Source: Jatrophihabitans endophyticus (GTDB lineage: Bacteria; Actinomycetota; Actinomycetes; Mycobacteriales; Jatrophihabitantaceae). From it: DNA of 64,000 nucleotides. Each line of letters starts with the position of its first letter. The first letter of the stretch is position 1. The stretch lies in NCBI RefSeq assembly GCF_900129455.1, contig NZ_FQVU01000002.1, forward strand, positions 124,001-188,000, written 5' to 3'. Positions 1-9,293 of this stretch are shown here, one piece after another. Position numbers and translations under genes: made by a program. Below the pieces are notes generated by a model that did not search any database, had not been told where the DNA came from, and saw only the letters and a list, made by a program, of their open reading frames with translations.

Positions 1-302
1 GGCGACGGGTCGTACTGCGCCACCGCGACCCCGACGCCGGCCACCGCGGCGACGGCGGCGGCGACGGCCACCAGCCGCCCCCACGGCGGTCGCCCCCCGG
101 CCACGGAACGGGTGCCGCCGCGCGGCAGCGAGCGGGCCGCGTGCTCGGCCTCGGCACGGGCGATGACGCGCTCGGCGAGCGGCTCGCCGGACGGCGCCTG
201 CCGGGCCTGCTCGGCGAGCCGGCGGCGCAGCGTGGCCTCGTGGTCGGCGGCCGCCCCGGTGTCGGGGCCGGCGCCGGGCCGGCGCGCGAACGGGTTCCTC
301 AT
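1..302 (-). CDS. Putative membrane partner of ECF sigma factor (partial, C-terminus off window)
   Basis: The gene reads leftward out of the window, so only about the first 100 residues are visible. The ATG at 302 overlaps the stop of the upstream sigma factor gene by ATGA, so the two are translationally coupled. The visible protein has a charged, Arg/Ala-rich cytoplasmic N-terminus (begins MRNPFARRPG), then one Ala/Val-rich hydrophobic segment at about residues 80-98 followed by QYDPS. Position and topology fit the membrane protein or anti-sigma partner usually encoded after SigE-family sigma factors. That role is inferred from context. No zinc-binding anti-sigma HxxxCxxC motif is visible. 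Confidence 0.7.
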   Translation of the reverse strand, partial: MRNPFARRPGAGPDTGAAADHEATLRRRLAEQARQAPSGEPLAERVIARAEAEHAARSLPRGGTRSVAGGRPPWGRLVAVAAAVAAVAGVGVAVAQYDPS

Positions 303-883
303 GATGTCCTCCCCGCGGTGGGCGGGTCGAGGCGGTCTCGCAACGTGGCGAGGCCGCGGCTGATCAGGCTGCGGACGGTGCCGACGCGGCACCCCAGCGC
401 GTCCGCGGTGTCGGCGTCGTCGAGGTCTTCGAAGAAGCGCAGGACGAGCGCGGCCCGCTGCCGGTCGGGCAGCCCCGCCAGCACGTCGCGCAGCTGGTCA
501 CGGTCGGCCAACCGGCCGATCGCGTCGTACTCGTCGACCGACTCGGGCACCTCGGCGTAGGCGTACTCGCGGCGCGACGCGCGACGGCGGTCGTTGACGT
601 ACGCGTTGGACAGCGAGCGCCGGACGTAGGCCAGCGGCACGTCCGCCGCCGCGACCCGATCCCACTTCGGGTACAGCCGCACCAGCGTGTCCTGGACGAG
701 CTCCTCGGCCCCGAGCGCGCTGCCGGTGAGCAGGTAGGCGGTGCGCGTCAGCGCCGGGACGTGTTCGCGCACGAACGCGGCGAACTCCACCTGGGCGCGG
801 GCCGCGGCGTCGCCGTACCCGCTCGACGACGTGCTCACCGGGGTGCTCCCCGCCGCGCGGCGGCGACCGACCTCGCTGCTCAC
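299..883 (-). CDS. SigE-family ECF RNA polymerase sigma factor
   Basis: About 194 aa. A sigma-70 region 2 (FAAFVREHVPALTRTAYLLTG, then the EELVQDTLVRLYPKWDRV helix) is followed by a region 4 helix-turn-helix (LPDRQRAALVLRFF...GCRVGTVRSLISRGLATLR). It should direct core RNA polymerase to a small stress or envelope regulon. I chose the GTG at 883 because a GGAGG Shine-Dalgarno (complement of 889-893) sits 5 nt upstream. A longer in-frame start at 931 has no such site. The stop overlaps the start of the membrane partner gene. The exact regulon cannot be told from sequence. Confidence 0.9.
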   Translation of the reverse strand: MSSEVGRRRAAGSTPVSTSSSGYGDAAARAQVEFAAFVREHVPALTRTAYLLTGSALGAEELVQDTLVRLYPKWDRVAAADVPLAYVRRSLSNAYVNDRRRASRREYAYAEVPESVDEYDAIGRLADRDQLRDVLAGLPDRQRAALVLRFFEDLDDADTADALGCRVGTVRSLISRGLATLRDRLDPPTAGRTS

Positions 884-947
884 CAGTACCTCCACCCCCG
901 GTAGACAGCGCCGGGCGGCGATCCGTTGCACGACCGGGGAAGGTCGT

Positions 948-3900
948 TCAGGTGACCTGCTCGTAGTGGACGTCGTCGGCCGCCAGCGCCCACACCCGGC
1001 GCCCGCGTCCGGGGCGCGGCACCCCCTTGGCCTGCAGCGTGCGCCAGTGCGGCCGGTGCCACGTCGTCAGCGGGATGGTGGGGACGACCTGGACGTAGCG
1101 CGGCCGCATCACCACCGGCAGCTTGTCGAGCACGCGGTCGAGGTCGGCGGCGGTGAGTGCCTCGGCGTCCTCGCGCAACGTGACCGCGGCGACCAGCACG
1201 TCCGACCCGCGGTCGGCGTCGTGGACGCCGTAGGCCACGACGAGGTCGACGGCCGGGATCGAGCCGAGGGCGAACCGCGCCCCGGACGGGATCGCGGGTC
1301 CCGCGGCGGTGTGCACGACCTCGGCCACCGCCCCGCCGAGCCACAGGTCGCCGTTCTCGTCACGCAGGAAGAGGTCACCGGTGGAACGCCACGCGTCGCC
1401 GGCCTCGAAGACCCCGCGCAACGGCACCCCGGCGAACGAGTCGCGCGGGTCCACCCGCGCCAGCAGCAGGCCCAGCTCGTCGACCTCGGCCTCGCGCCCC
1501 AGCCCGTTCTCGTCGCGCTGCAACCGGTTGGCCTGCAGGTCGAAGCCCGCGACGCGGACCTCGGCGGTGCCGGGCAGGGAGCGTCCCATCGAACCGGGGG
1601 TGCGGCCGGTCACGTTGGCGAGGATGGCCTCGCCCTCGGCCGAGGCGTAGAACTCGAGCACCGTGACGGTCGGGAAGCGCTCGGTGGCCCGGCGCCAGAG
1701 GTTGCGAGGCATGCCCGAGCCGATGAACATCCGGACGGGGTGGTGGTGCTCGGCCGGGTTCGGCGGGGCGTTGACGACCGTGCGCAGCGAGGTCCAGGTG
1801 TAGGAGACGTGCGTCGCGCCGTAGCGCCGGACCTCCTGCCAGAACGTGTCCGGGTCGTCGGCGCTCGCGATGGCGAAGCGGGCGCCCCCGGCGACGGCGC
1901 CGCCGATCGTCATCAGCAGCGCCGACGAGTGGTGGATCGGCGTCGTCGAGAAGATCGTGTCCCCGGGGCGCAGCGACGCCGCCGAGGCCGTCCCCAGCGC
2001 CGAGAGCGCCCAGCGTCGGTTGGTGATGTGCAGCGCCTTCGTCCCCCCGCCCTCGCCGGTGAAGAGCACGAACGCGACGTCGCCCGCCCGGTGCGGGTTG
2101 GCGCCGTACCAGGCGGGCAGGACGACCTCGTCGGGGTCGATGAGCTCCATGTCGACCACCCCGTCGGGCAGGTCGGGCCGGGCCGTGGCGTCCCCACCGG
2201 CCGGGCCCCCGCCGCCGAGGACGGCCCAGGTGACGCCGTCGACCTCGTCGCTCGCCCCGGCGTGCTCGGGGTCGCTGACGACCCACGTCGCGCCGCCGAG
2301 CCGGATCTCGCGGACGACGTCGGAGTCCGGTCGCAGCAGCACCGCCGTGGCCCCGAGGCGGCTGATGGCGGCGATCAGCGTGAACGCCGAGGGCCGGGTG
2401 TCCATGAGCACGGCGACGTGGTCGCCCTGGTGGACGCCGATGCTGACGAGGCCGCGGACGACGTTGTCGACGCGCGCCTTGACGTCCCACTGCCGGTGCG
2501 CGCGATCGCCGAACAGGAACGCGATGTCGCTGGGCGCGCGACGGGCCTGCTCGTCGAGCAGCAGCCCCAGCGAGATGCGCGTGGCCGGCTCGAGCTGCTG
2601 GATGCGGGCGATCTTGGGCAGCTGCGCGGGAGCCTCGCGGGCGATGCTGCGGGCGAGCCGGGACGCCCGGCGCGCGCTGGTGAACACCGCCCGGCCCACG
2701 CCGATGCCGAGCTCGGTCGCCTGCGCGATCGCGGTGGCGGCGGTCGTCGGCCGCAGCGGCTTGGAGGTGTCGACGGTGTCGGCCATGACGATGTCGTCGG
2801 GCAGCGGCGCGCGACCGCGGCGCCAGTCGATCCACGCCGAGACGGCCGGCCAGGTGATGGTGGTGGCGTTGCTGCCCACGACGAGCCCGAAGTGACCGGC
2901 GTTGATGGTCACCTCGTAGACCTCCGCCCGCGGCGCGGCGCGCCGGATCGCGCGCGCCGAGTCGGGGTGACCGAAGGTGTCCGACGAGCCCACGACCGTC
3001 AGCACGGGCACGTCGATGTCGGCGAGCGTGACCAGCTCGTCGTCGATGTCGAAACCGCCCTCGAGCATGCGGTTGTGCGCCACGAACTGCTCCAGCAGCT
3101 CGGCGATCGCGGGGCCCGAGTACGCCGTCCACCCCGCGCTGTCCAGGAACTGGCGCTGCTTCTCGCGCGGCAGCAAGGCGTCGCGGTCGTGCAGCTGCAT
3201 CAGGAAGTGCATCCGGCCCTGCACCGTCTTGGCCGGGCTGAGCGCCTTGAACCCCAGTCGGACGAACCAGCCCGGGACGGCGCGGTTGCGCAGCAGGCCG
3301 GAGTCCACGATCTCGCGGGCCAGCCGCGCGGCGACGTCCGGGGCGATCGGGATCGGCAGCGGCGCGGTGGTGTCGACCGGCGAGCCGAAGGCGACGATGG
3401 AGTCGACGTCCTTCCCGCGACGGTAGGCGGCGGTCTGGTAGGCGAACATGCCGCCCTGCGAGTACCCGGAGAGCACGACCTTGCGCCCGGTGGCGGCGAC
3501 GACGCGGTCGACGGCATCGCTCACGGCGAGGACGTGGTCGGTGAGCGTGCGCTGCAGCCCACCCGGCTCGTGGTCCGGACGGCCGAAGTCGACGACCCAC
3601 GGGTCGATGCCGGCCTCGTGCAGCGCCGCGACGGCCGACGTCGTCGGCGAGACGTCCCAGACCTCGGCGGTCATCATCAGCGGCGGGATGAGCAGGATCG
3701 GCGTCGCGTCGGCCGGCACGCTCGCGGCGAAGTAGTGCCGCAGCCGGTAGGTGGTGCGCTCGGCCGCGACGTCGAACGGCGAGTTCTCCTCGTCGGTCTC
3801 GAGACCGCCGAAGCGGACGACCTCGGCCACGTTGCGTGCGGTGTGGCGGACGCGGCTCGCGTAGCGCGCGGCCGCGGCGGGCATGCCGACGATCCCGCGG

Positions 3901-3977
3901 CCACCGCCGCGCCGGGTCGGCTCGGTGGTGCCCGTTGACGGGGCGAGCTCGTCGGTGCGCTCGTCGGATGTCGTCAC
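948..3977 (-). CDS. Alpha/beta-hydrolase / acyl-CoA synthetase (AMP-binding) fusion protein
   Basis: 1009 aa in two parts. Residues about 70-390 are a PhaC/lipase-like alpha/beta hydrolase with the nucleophile elbow GYSQGG (about 171-176), a later GSSDTFG segment and a C-terminal GHFG histidine. Residues about 450-1000 are an ANL-superfamily (acyl-CoA synthetase) domain with RPSAFTLIAAISRLGA, FYASAEGEA (motif A5) and RSTGDLFL (motif A7). The phosphate loop reads FTGEGGGTKAL, far from the usual TSGTTGxPK, and the C-terminal region where the catalytic lysine normally lies reads IPLTTWHRPHWRTL without it. It may act in lipid activation or transfer, but adenylating activity is uncertain. It is monocistronic. 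Confidence 0.85.
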   Translation of the reverse strand: MTTSDERTDELAPSTGTTEPTRRGGGRGIVGMPAAAARYASRVRHTARNVAEVVRFGGLETDEENSPFDVAAERTTYRLRHYFAASVPADATPILLIPPLMMTAEVWDVSPTTSAVAALHEAGIDPWVVDFGRPDHEPGGLQRTLTDHVLAVSDAVDRVVAATGRKVVLSGYSQGGMFAYQTAAYRRGKDVDSIVAFGSPVDTTAPLPIPIAPDVAARLAREIVDSGLLRNRAVPGWFVRLGFKALSPAKTVQGRMHFLMQLHDRDALLPREKQRQFLDSAGWTAYSGPAIAELLEQFVAHNRMLEGGFDIDDELVTLADIDVPVLTVVGSSDTFGHPDSARAIRRAAPRAEVYEVTINAGHFGLVVGSNATTITWPAVSAWIDWRRGRAPLPDDIVMADTVDTSKPLRPTTAATAIAQATELGIGVGRAVFTSARRASRLARSIAREAPAQLPKIARIQQLEPATRISLGLLLDEQARRAPSDIAFLFGDRAHRQWDVKARVDNVVRGLVSIGVHQGDHVAVLMDTRPSAFTLIAAISRLGATAVLLRPDSDVVREIRLGGATWVVSDPEHAGASDEVDGVTWAVLGGGGPAGGDATARPDLPDGVVDMELIDPDEVVLPAWYGANPHRAGDVAFVLFTGEGGGTKALHITNRRWALSALGTASAASLRPGDTIFSTTPIHHSSALLMTIGGAVAGGARFAIASADDPDTFWQEVRRYGATHVSYTWTSLRTVVNAPPNPAEHHHPVRMFIGSGMPRNLWRRATERFPTVTVLEFYASAEGEAILANVTGRTPGSMGRSLPGTAEVRVAGFDLQANRLQRDENGLGREAEVDELGLLLARVDPRDSFAGVPLRGVFEAGDAWRSTGDLFLRDENGDLWLGGAVAEVVHTAAGPAIPSGARFALGSIPAVDLVVAYGVHDADRGSDVLVAAVTLREDAEALTAADLDRVLDKLPVVMRPRYVQVVPTIPLTTWHRPHWRTLQAKGVPRPGRGRRVWALAADDVHYEQVT

Positions 3978-4023
3978 GGCTCGACTCTGCTGGTCCGGCG
4001 GGCCGCCCGCAACCTCCGACCGG

Positions 4024-4236
4024 TCAGCGCACCCGTTCGAAGGGCCACGAGTGCGGCGGCCGCGCCATCAGCTCGGCCGGCGCGTCGGGCAGGCCGCGGC
4101 CACTGGGGTCGACGACGACGACGCGGCCGTCCGCGCTGCGGTAGACCCCGGCATCGGGATCGGCGTGGGCGAGCGCGTAGGCCAGCAGCTCCTCGCCGCG
4201 GCCGTCGGCCGCCCTGCCCTCCCACATGACGGTCAT
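4024..4236 (-). CDS. Small hypothetical protein, coupled to tsaD
   Basis: 70 aa starting [18 protein letters not shown]. The ATG at 4236 overlaps the tsaD stop (ATGA), so it is probably the last gene of the alr-tsaE-tsaB-rimI-tsaD operon. It has no signal peptide or membrane segment. The pattern [20 protein letters not shown]...[19 protein letters not shown] looks like a short alpha+beta, dimeric-barrel-like fold, but I do not recognise a family. An ATG at 4227 would give a form three residues shorter. Confidence 0.6.
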   Translation of the reverse strand: MTVMWEGRAADGRGEELLAYALAHADPDAGVYRSADGRVVVVDPSGRGLPDAPAELMARPPHSWPFERVR

Positions 4237-5255
4237 ACGAGCTGGGCCTGCCGCAGCTCGACGGTCGGCACGGCGGAGAAGCCGGGGTCCGACGGCGTCG
4301 CGCCGTCGCGTACGAGGAGGTCGCCGATGGCGGCGATCATGGCGCCGTTGTCGGTGCACAGCCGCATCGGCGGGATGCGCAGGTCGACGCCGGCGGCGGC
4401 GCAACGCTCGGCGGCGAGCTCGCGGATCCGGCTGTTGGCGGCGACCCCGCCCACGATCACGAGGGTCTCGACGTCCTCGTCGCGGCAGGCGCGCAGCGCC
4501 TTGGCGGTGAGGACGTCGGCCACCGCCTCCTGGAAGCTCGCCGCGACGTCCTCAGCGTTGACGTCCGGATGCGCCTCGACGTGGCGCGCGACCGCGGTCT
4601 TGAGCCCCGAGAAGGAGAAGCCGAGCGGCGGGTCGTGCGGGCCGGTGAAGGGTCGCGGGAAGCGGATCGCATCGCGGTCGCCCTCCTTCGCGGCGCGGTC
4701 GATCGACGGCCCGCCCGGGTAGGGCAGGCCGATGAGCCGCGCCACCTTGTCGAACGCCTCGCCGGCCGCGTCGTCGACCGTGTCGGACAGGTGCACGATC
4801 GGGGTGCGGACGAGGTCGCGGACGCTCAGCAGCGACGTGTGGCCGCCGGACACGATGAGGCCGACCGAGCGTGCGGGCAGCGGCCCGTGCTCCAGGGTGT
4901 CGGCGGCGGCGTGCCCGGCGAGGTGGTGCACCCCGTACAGCGGGACGCCGAGCGCGAGCGCATACGCCTTCGCCGCCGCCACGCCGACGTGCAGCGCCGT
5001 CGCGAGCCCCGGACCGGCCGTCACCGCCACCGCGCCGACGTCGGCGAGGGTGATGCCGGCGTCGAGCAGCGCCGCCTGCACCGTCGGCACCATCGCCTGC
5101 ACGTGTGCGCGGGCGGCGATCTCGGGCACCACCCCGCCGAAGCGGGCGTGCTCGGCCATGCTGCTGGCGAGCGCGTCGCCGAGCAGCACGCCGTCCTGCA
5201 CGAAGCCGACCCCGGTCTCGTCGCAGGACGTCTCGATCCCCATCACGACGGTCAC
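4233..5255 (-). CDS. tsaD: tRNA N6-adenosine threonylcarbamoyltransferase
   Basis: 340 aa, close to the usual TsaD length. It transfers the threonylcarbamoyl group to A37 of ANN-decoding tRNAs (t6A), acting with TsaB and TsaE encoded just upstream. Visible signatures are [12 protein letters not shown] at the N-terminus, [10 protein letters not shown], the metal-binding HHLAGH, the nucleotide-binding SGGHTSL, and [17 protein letters not shown] near the C-terminus. The GTG at 5255 is chosen because it overlaps the rimI stop (GTGA). An in-frame GTG at 5246 is possible. Confidence 0.97.
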   Translation of the reverse strand: MTVVMGIETSCDETGVGFVQDGVLLGDALASSMAEHARFGGVVPEIAARAHVQAMVPTVQAALLDAGITLADVGAVAVTAGPGLATALHVGVAAAKAYALALGVPLYGVHHLAGHAAADTLEHGPLPARSVGLIVSGGHTSLLSVRDLVRTPIVHLSDTVDDAAGEAFDKVARLIGLPYPGGPSIDRAAKEGDRDAIRFPRPFTGPHDPPLGFSFSGLKTAVARHVEAHPDVNAEDVAASFQEAVADVLTAKALRACRDEDVETLVIVGGVAANSRIRELAAERCAAAGVDLRIPPMRLCTDNGAMIAAIGDLLVRDGATPSDPGFSAVPTVELRQAQLV

Positions 5256-5713
5256 GCCGGCAGCTCCTTGCGCATCGTCACGGCGTCGACCCGGCCGGCG
5301 TCGTAGTAGCCGCGCCGGACGCCCAGCCGCGCGAACCCCTCGCCGTCGTAGAGCGCGAGCGCCGCGTCGTTGTCGACCCGGACCTCGAGGAACACCTCGG
5401 TCGCCCCACGACGCACCGCCTCGGCGAGCAGCGCGGTCAGCAGCAGCCGGCCGACCCCGCGGCGCCGGGCGGCGGGCACCGTCCCCACCGTGAGGATCTC
5501 GGCGGACTCGGCCACCACCATGACGCCGCCCCAGCCGAGCAGCGCGCCGGTCGCGTCCTCGGCGGCGACGTAGTGGCGCAGCCGGGTGTCGGCCAGCTCG
5601 GCGCGGTAGCTGCTCGCCGACCACGCCTCGGTCCCGAACATCTCGCGCTCGTGGGGCAGCAGCAGGTCGATGTGCGCGCGGGTCATCGGCACGAGCGTGA
5701 CGGTGGTGCTCAT
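5252..5713 (-). CDS. rimI: Ribosomal-protein-alanine N-acetyltransferase (GNAT)
   Basis: 153-aa GNAT protein. The acetyl-CoA-binding loop is [14 protein letters not shown], followed by [30 protein letters not shown], the standard RimI C-terminal motif. In the family it acetylates the N-terminal alanine of ribosomal protein S18. Its place between tsaB and tsaD is the conserved actinobacterial arrangement. The ATG at 5713 overlaps the tsaB stop (ATGA). Confidence 0.92.
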   Translation of the reverse strand: MSTTVTLVPMTRAHIDLLLPHEREMFGTEAWSASSYRAELADTRLRHYVAAEDATGALLGWGGVMVVAESAEILTVGTVPAARRRGVGRLLLTALLAEAVRRGATEVFLEVRVDNDAALALYDGEGFARLGVRRGYYDAGRVDAVTMRKELPA

Positions 5714-6405
5714 CGCGGCGTCACCGCCTTCGGGGTGCCCGGCACCACCGCGTCGGGACGGCGCAGGTAGAGCGGTTCGAGGATCTCGCCCGGCGCGCCG
5801 GCGACGATCCGGTCGCGGGCCAGCCCGACCAGCACGGCCGGGGTCGGGTAGCGGTGCGGCACCCGGTGGAGCGCCGGCCACGCGTCGGCGTAGAGGTCGG
5901 CGGCGGCCCCGGCGCCGGCGGCGACACCGGCGAGCGGGACGTTGGCGGGGCGGGCGACGTCGGGGCCTGCGGTCCGCTCCCGTCCGTCGTAGCGCGCCCA
6001 GTAGACCTCCTTGCGCCGCGCGTCGGTGAGCACGACGAGATCCCCCGCCGGCCGCGACTCGTCCTGGGCCTGCGCGGCGATCGCGTCCAGCGAGCACACG
6101 CCGTAGGCCGGCACGCCGAGGGCGTCGGCGAACGCCGCGGCGGTGACGAGCCCGACCCGTAGACCGGTGTACGGCCCCGGGCCGACGCCGGCGACGACGG
6201 CACCGAGATCGGCGGGCGCCAGGCCCGCGGCGCCGAGGCACTCGGCGAGCGCCGGGGCCAGCAGCTCCCCGTGGCCGCGCGCGGCGAGGGGCGCCCGCTC
6301 GGCCAGCACCGTGATGCCGGCGTCCGCACCGTCGGCACCCTCGGCGACCAGCACGACGCCCGCCGTCACCGCGGGGGACGACGTGTCGATCGCGAGCACG
6401 AACAC
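5710..6405 (-). CDS. tsaB: tRNA threonylcarbamoyladenosine biosynthesis protein TsaB
   Basis: 231 aa, an ASKHA-fold partner of TsaD in t6A synthesis. It begins [18 protein letters not shown] and contains the diagnostic [14 protein letters not shown] motif. It keeps the scaffold fold but not TsaD's catalytic metal site. The GTG at 6405 is preferred; it lies 11 nt after the tsaE stop and has no clear Shine-Dalgarno. A TAGGCT hexamer that includes the tsaE stop codon lies 8 nt upstream, a possible internal leaderless promoter. Confidence 0.95.
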   Translation of the reverse strand: MFVLAIDTSSPAVTAGVVLVAEGADGADAGITVLAERAPLAARGHGELLAPALAECLGAAGLAPADLGAVVAGVGPGPYTGLRVGLVTAAAFADALGVPAYGVCSLDAIAAQAQDESRPAGDLVVLTDARRKEVYWARYDGRERTAGPDVARPANVPLAGVAAGAGAAADLYADAWPALHRVPHRYPTPAVLVGLARDRIVAGAPGEILEPLYLRRPDAVVPGTPKAVTPR

Positions 6406-6416
6406 GGGGATCGAGC

Positions 6417-6938
6417 CTAGGCCGGGAGCACGCCGGCCAGGCGCGCGGCCCAGTCGCCGCCGTGCGGGCGGAGGGTCGCCGTACGGGTCTCGGTGTCCGC
6501 GGCACGCGCCAGCGCGATCGACAGGTGGGAGTCGGCGAGCTGCTCGGCCATCCCGGCGCCCCACTCCACCGCGGTGACGACGGCGGCCGCGTCGACGTCC
6601 AGGTCGAGATCGTCGACCTCGGCCAACGAGGCCAACCGGTACGCGTCCACGTGGACGAGCGTGATGCCGTCGGGCTGTCGGGGCGGGTGCACGCGCGCGA
6701 TGACGAAGGTCGGCGAGACCACCGGCACCGTGACGTCCAGCCCGGCACCGATGCCCTGGACGAGCGCGGTCTTGCCCGCGCCGAGCGGACCGTCGAGGAT
6801 CACGAGGTCCCCGCGCCGCAGCACCCCTGCCAGCCGCCGCCCCAGCTCGTGCGTGTCGGCGGCGGTGGGCAGCTCGACGCTGCGCGTCGGGTCGTCGCGG
6901 ACGGCGCGCCCCGGCCCGCGCATCGGGCCGAGCGTCAT
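6417..6938 (-). CDS. tsaE: tRNA threonylcarbamoyladenosine biosynthesis ATPase TsaE
   Basis: 173 aa. The P-loop reads LDGPLGAGKTALVQGIG, followed by VSPTFVIARVH and LVHVDAYRLASLAEVDDLDL, the TsaE signature (SPTF, HxDxYRL). It drives ATP-dependent turnover of the TsaBD t6A complex. The protein has an N-terminal extension of about 20 residues relative to compact homologues. The ATG at 6938 overlaps the alr stop (ATGA). Confidence 0.96.
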   Translation of the reverse strand: MTLGPMRGPGRAVRDDPTRSVELPTAADTHELGRRLAGVLRRGDLVILDGPLGAGKTALVQGIGAGLDVTVPVVSPTFVIARVHPPRQPDGITLVHVDAYRLASLAEVDDLDLDVDAAAVVTAVEWGAGMAEQLADSHLSIALARAADTETRTATLRPHGGDWAARLAGVLPA

Positions 6939-8074
6939 GCCGTTCCGCCCGGGGGGCCGACGTACGTCCGGGTCACCCGCGGGCCGACCCGGGTCACGAT
7001 CTCGTAGTGGATGGTGTCGATCGCATCGGCCCAGTCCTGCGCGGTCGGCTCGCCGCGGGCGCCGGGGCCGAAGAGCACGACCTCGTCGCCCGGCGCGACC
7101 GCGAGCTCGCCGACGTCCACCACGATCTGGTCCATGCAGACGCGGCCGGCGATGCGGAAGCGCTCGCCGTTCACCCACACCGGCCCCACGCGCGACGCGT
7201 GCCGCGGGACGCCGTCGGCGTAGCCGAGCGGGACGAGCACGAGCGTCGTCTCGCGGGGCGTGACGTACTCGTGGCCGTAGGAGACGCCCTCGCCGGCGGC
7301 GACGCGCTTCACCGACGCCGCCGCCGCGCGCAGCGTCATCGCCGGGACGAGGCCGAAGTCGCCGGCGACCGGCGGCAACCCGTACACCGCGATGCCCGGG
7401 CGGACGAGGTCGAAGTGCGCCGCGGGCAGCGTCAGCGTCGCCGCCGAGTTGGCGATGTGGCGCAGCTGCGGCTCGACACCGGCCCGGGCCGCGGCGGCCA
7501 GCGCGTCGGCGAAGACGTCGAGCTGCCGCGCGATGGTGGGGTGGCCCGGCTCGTCGGCGTAGGCGAAGTGGCTCCAGACGCCGACCGCCTCGACCGATCC
7601 CTCGGCCTGCGCCTTCGCGACCGCGGTGACGAGCTCGGGCCAGTCGGACGCGGCCGCGCCGTTGCGCGACAGCCCGGTGTCGATCTTGAGATGGACGCGG
7701 GCGGTCCGGCCGGTCGCCGTCGCGGCCTCGCGGACGGCGGCGAGCTGCCACGTGCTGCTCACCGACAGGTCGACGTCCGCGGCGACGGCGCGTTCGACGG
7801 TGTCGGCCTCCCCGGGCGTCCACAGCCAGGCCAGCAGCGGCACCGTGACGCCCGCGGCCCGCAGGGCCAGCGCCTCGGCCACGATCGCGGTACCCAGCCA
7901 GGTGGCCCCGCCGGCGATCGCCGCCCGGGCGCTGGGGACGAGCCCGTGGCCGTACCCGTCGGCCTTGACGACGGCCATCACCTCGGCGGTCGTGCCGGCC
8001 TTCATCGTGGCGACGTTGCCGGCGACGGCGGCCAGGTCGACGACGGCCTCGGTGCGCGGGATGCCGACGGTCAC
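6935..8074 (-). CDS. alr: Alanine racemase
   Basis: 379 aa. This PLP enzyme interconverts L- and D-alanine for peptidoglycan. The PLP lysine lies in AVVKADGYGHG (about residues 33-43). The second catalytic base, Tyr, is in GVSYGHEYVTP and RVCMDQIVVDVG is also typical. The start is GTG at 8074, without a Shine-Dalgarno. A GATACT hexamer (complement of 8081-8086) sits 6 nt upstream, which suggests a leaderless mRNA. It heads the operon alr-tsaE-tsaB-rimI-tsaD-small ORF. Confidence 0.97.
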   Translation of the reverse strand: MTVGIPRTEAVVDLAAVAGNVATMKAGTTAEVMAVVKADGYGHGLVPSARAAIAGGATWLGTAIVAEALALRAAGVTVPLLAWLWTPGEADTVERAVAADVDLSVSSTWQLAAVREAATATGRTARVHLKIDTGLSRNGAAASDWPELVTAVAKAQAEGSVEAVGVWSHFAYADEPGHPTIARQLDVFADALAAAARAGVEPQLRHIANSAATLTLPAAHFDLVRPGIAVYGLPPVAGDFGLVPAMTLRAAAASVKRVAAGEGVSYGHEYVTPRETTLVLVPLGYADGVPRHASRVGPVWVNGERFRIAGRVCMDQIVVDVGELAVAPGDEVVLFGPGARGEPTAQDWADAIDTIHYEIVTRVGPRVTRTYVGPPGGTA

Positions 8075-8108
8075 CCCACCAGTATCACCGACTTGGCATG
8101 CTGTCCCG

Positions 8109-9293
8109 ATGGCAGTTCCGCAGCGGGCCCGGGTACTCCGGCAGGGCGCCGGCGCCGGCCGGGTGACGACCGTCGAGCTCTTCTTCGACCTCGTCTACGT
8201 CTTCGCCGTCACCCAGCTGTCGCACACCCTCATCGAGCACCTCGACGGCGAGGGGGTCTTCCGCACCGCGATCCTGCTCGCGGTCGTGTGGCAGATCTGG
8301 ATCTACACGACCTGGGCCACCACCTACGTCGACCCGACCCGGCTGCCGGTGCGCGCGATGCTGCTCGTGCTGATGCTCGGGAGCCTCGTGCTCGCCACGG
8401 CCCTGCCCGGCGCCTTCGAGGACCGGGGCACGACCGTCGCGGTCACCTACGCGGTGATGCAGATCGGCCGGTCGCTGTTGCTCGTCTGGCTGCTGCGCGG
8501 CGAGGCGCTGCGGGCGACCTTCGTCCGCATCACGGTGTGGTGCACGGCCAGCAGCGCGGTGATGATCCTCGGCGCGCTGGCCGAGGGGCACGGTCGCGAG
8601 GCGCTGTGGCTGCTGGCCATCGCGATCGACGTGCTGGGCGCCGCGGTCGGCTTCCGCGTCCCGGGCATCGGCGCGTCCGACACCCACGACTGGACGATCC
8701 AGGGCGGTCACTTCGCCGAACGGGTGCAGGCTTTCGTCCTCATCGCGTTGGGCGAGTCGGTCGTCGTCACCGGCTCGACGTTCGCTGCCCTCGCCGAACC
8801 GACCACCGCCGAGGTCGTCGCCTTCGCCGCCGCGTTCGCCGGCAGCGTCGGGTTCTGGTGGGTGTACTTCGACCGTGCGGCCGACGACAGCACCGAGCGC
8901 ATCGAGAACTCCGACGACCCGGGGCGGATGGCCCGTTCGGCCTTCCACTGGGTGCACCCGCTGGTCGTGGCCGGCATCGTCGTGTCCGCCGCCGCCGACG
9001 AGCAACTGCTGCACCACCCGACGAGCGGGCACGCCGGCATGACCACGGCGTGGTTAATCCTCGGCAGCACGGCGCTGTTCCTCGTCGGGCACGCGCTGTT
9101 CAAGGCCGTCGTGTGGCGGGTGGCCTCGTGGCCGCGACTCGGCGTCGCGGCGGCGCTGCTCGCGCTGCTGCCGCTCGGCCCGCACACCTCGCCGCTCACG
9201 CTGGGGCTGTGCGCGCTCGGCGGCCTCGTCGTCGTCGGCGTCTGCGACCGGCTGCTGCTGCGCTCGGCGGCACCGGCGTTACTCGCCGAGTAG
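8109..9293 (+). CDS. Low temperature requirement A (LtrA) family membrane protein
   Basis: 394 aa. It opens with the LtrA signature VTTVELFFDLVYVFAVTQLSHTLIEHL and continues with many hydrophobic helices (about 10-12 predicted by eye). FAERVQAFVLIALGESVVVTG is also typical. The family is widespread in actinobacteria and its biochemical role is not established. The start at 8109 leaves 34 bp to the divergent alr gene. The 3' end overlaps the convergent Uma2-family gene by 15 bp. Confidence 0.88.
   Translation: MAVPQRARVLRQGAGAGRVTTVELFFDLVYVFAVTQLSHTLIEHLDGEGVFRTAILLAVVWQIWIYTTWATTYVDPTRLPVRAMLLVLMLGSLVLATALPGAFEDRGTTVAVTYAVMQIGRSLLLVWLLRGEALRATFVRITVWCTASSAVMILGALAEGHGREALWLLAIAIDVLGAAVGFRVPGIGASDTHDWTIQGGHFAERVQAFVLIALGESVVVTGSTFAALAEPTTAEVVAFAAAFAGSVGFWWVYFDRAADDSTERIENSDDPGRMARSAFHWVHPLVVAGIVVSAAADEQLLHHPTSGHAGMTTAWLILGSTALFLVGHALFKAVVWRVASWPRLGVAAALLALLPLGPHTSPLTLGLCALGGLVVVGVCDRLLLRSAAPALLAE

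Noticed and set aside
741..3938. Very long open frame (1065 codons) antisense to the hydrolase/acyl-CoA synthetase gene
   Set aside because: Its translation is a His/Arg/Asp/Val-rich string with no domain, a typical mirror of a GC-rich gene on the other strand. The minus-strand frame shows real motifs throughout.
5252..6748. A single 498-codon protein extending upstream of rimI
   Set aside because: Only the last 153 codons match RimI. The upstream part is an Arg-rich shadow of tsaB/tsaE, and the ATG at 5713 overlaps the tsaB stop.
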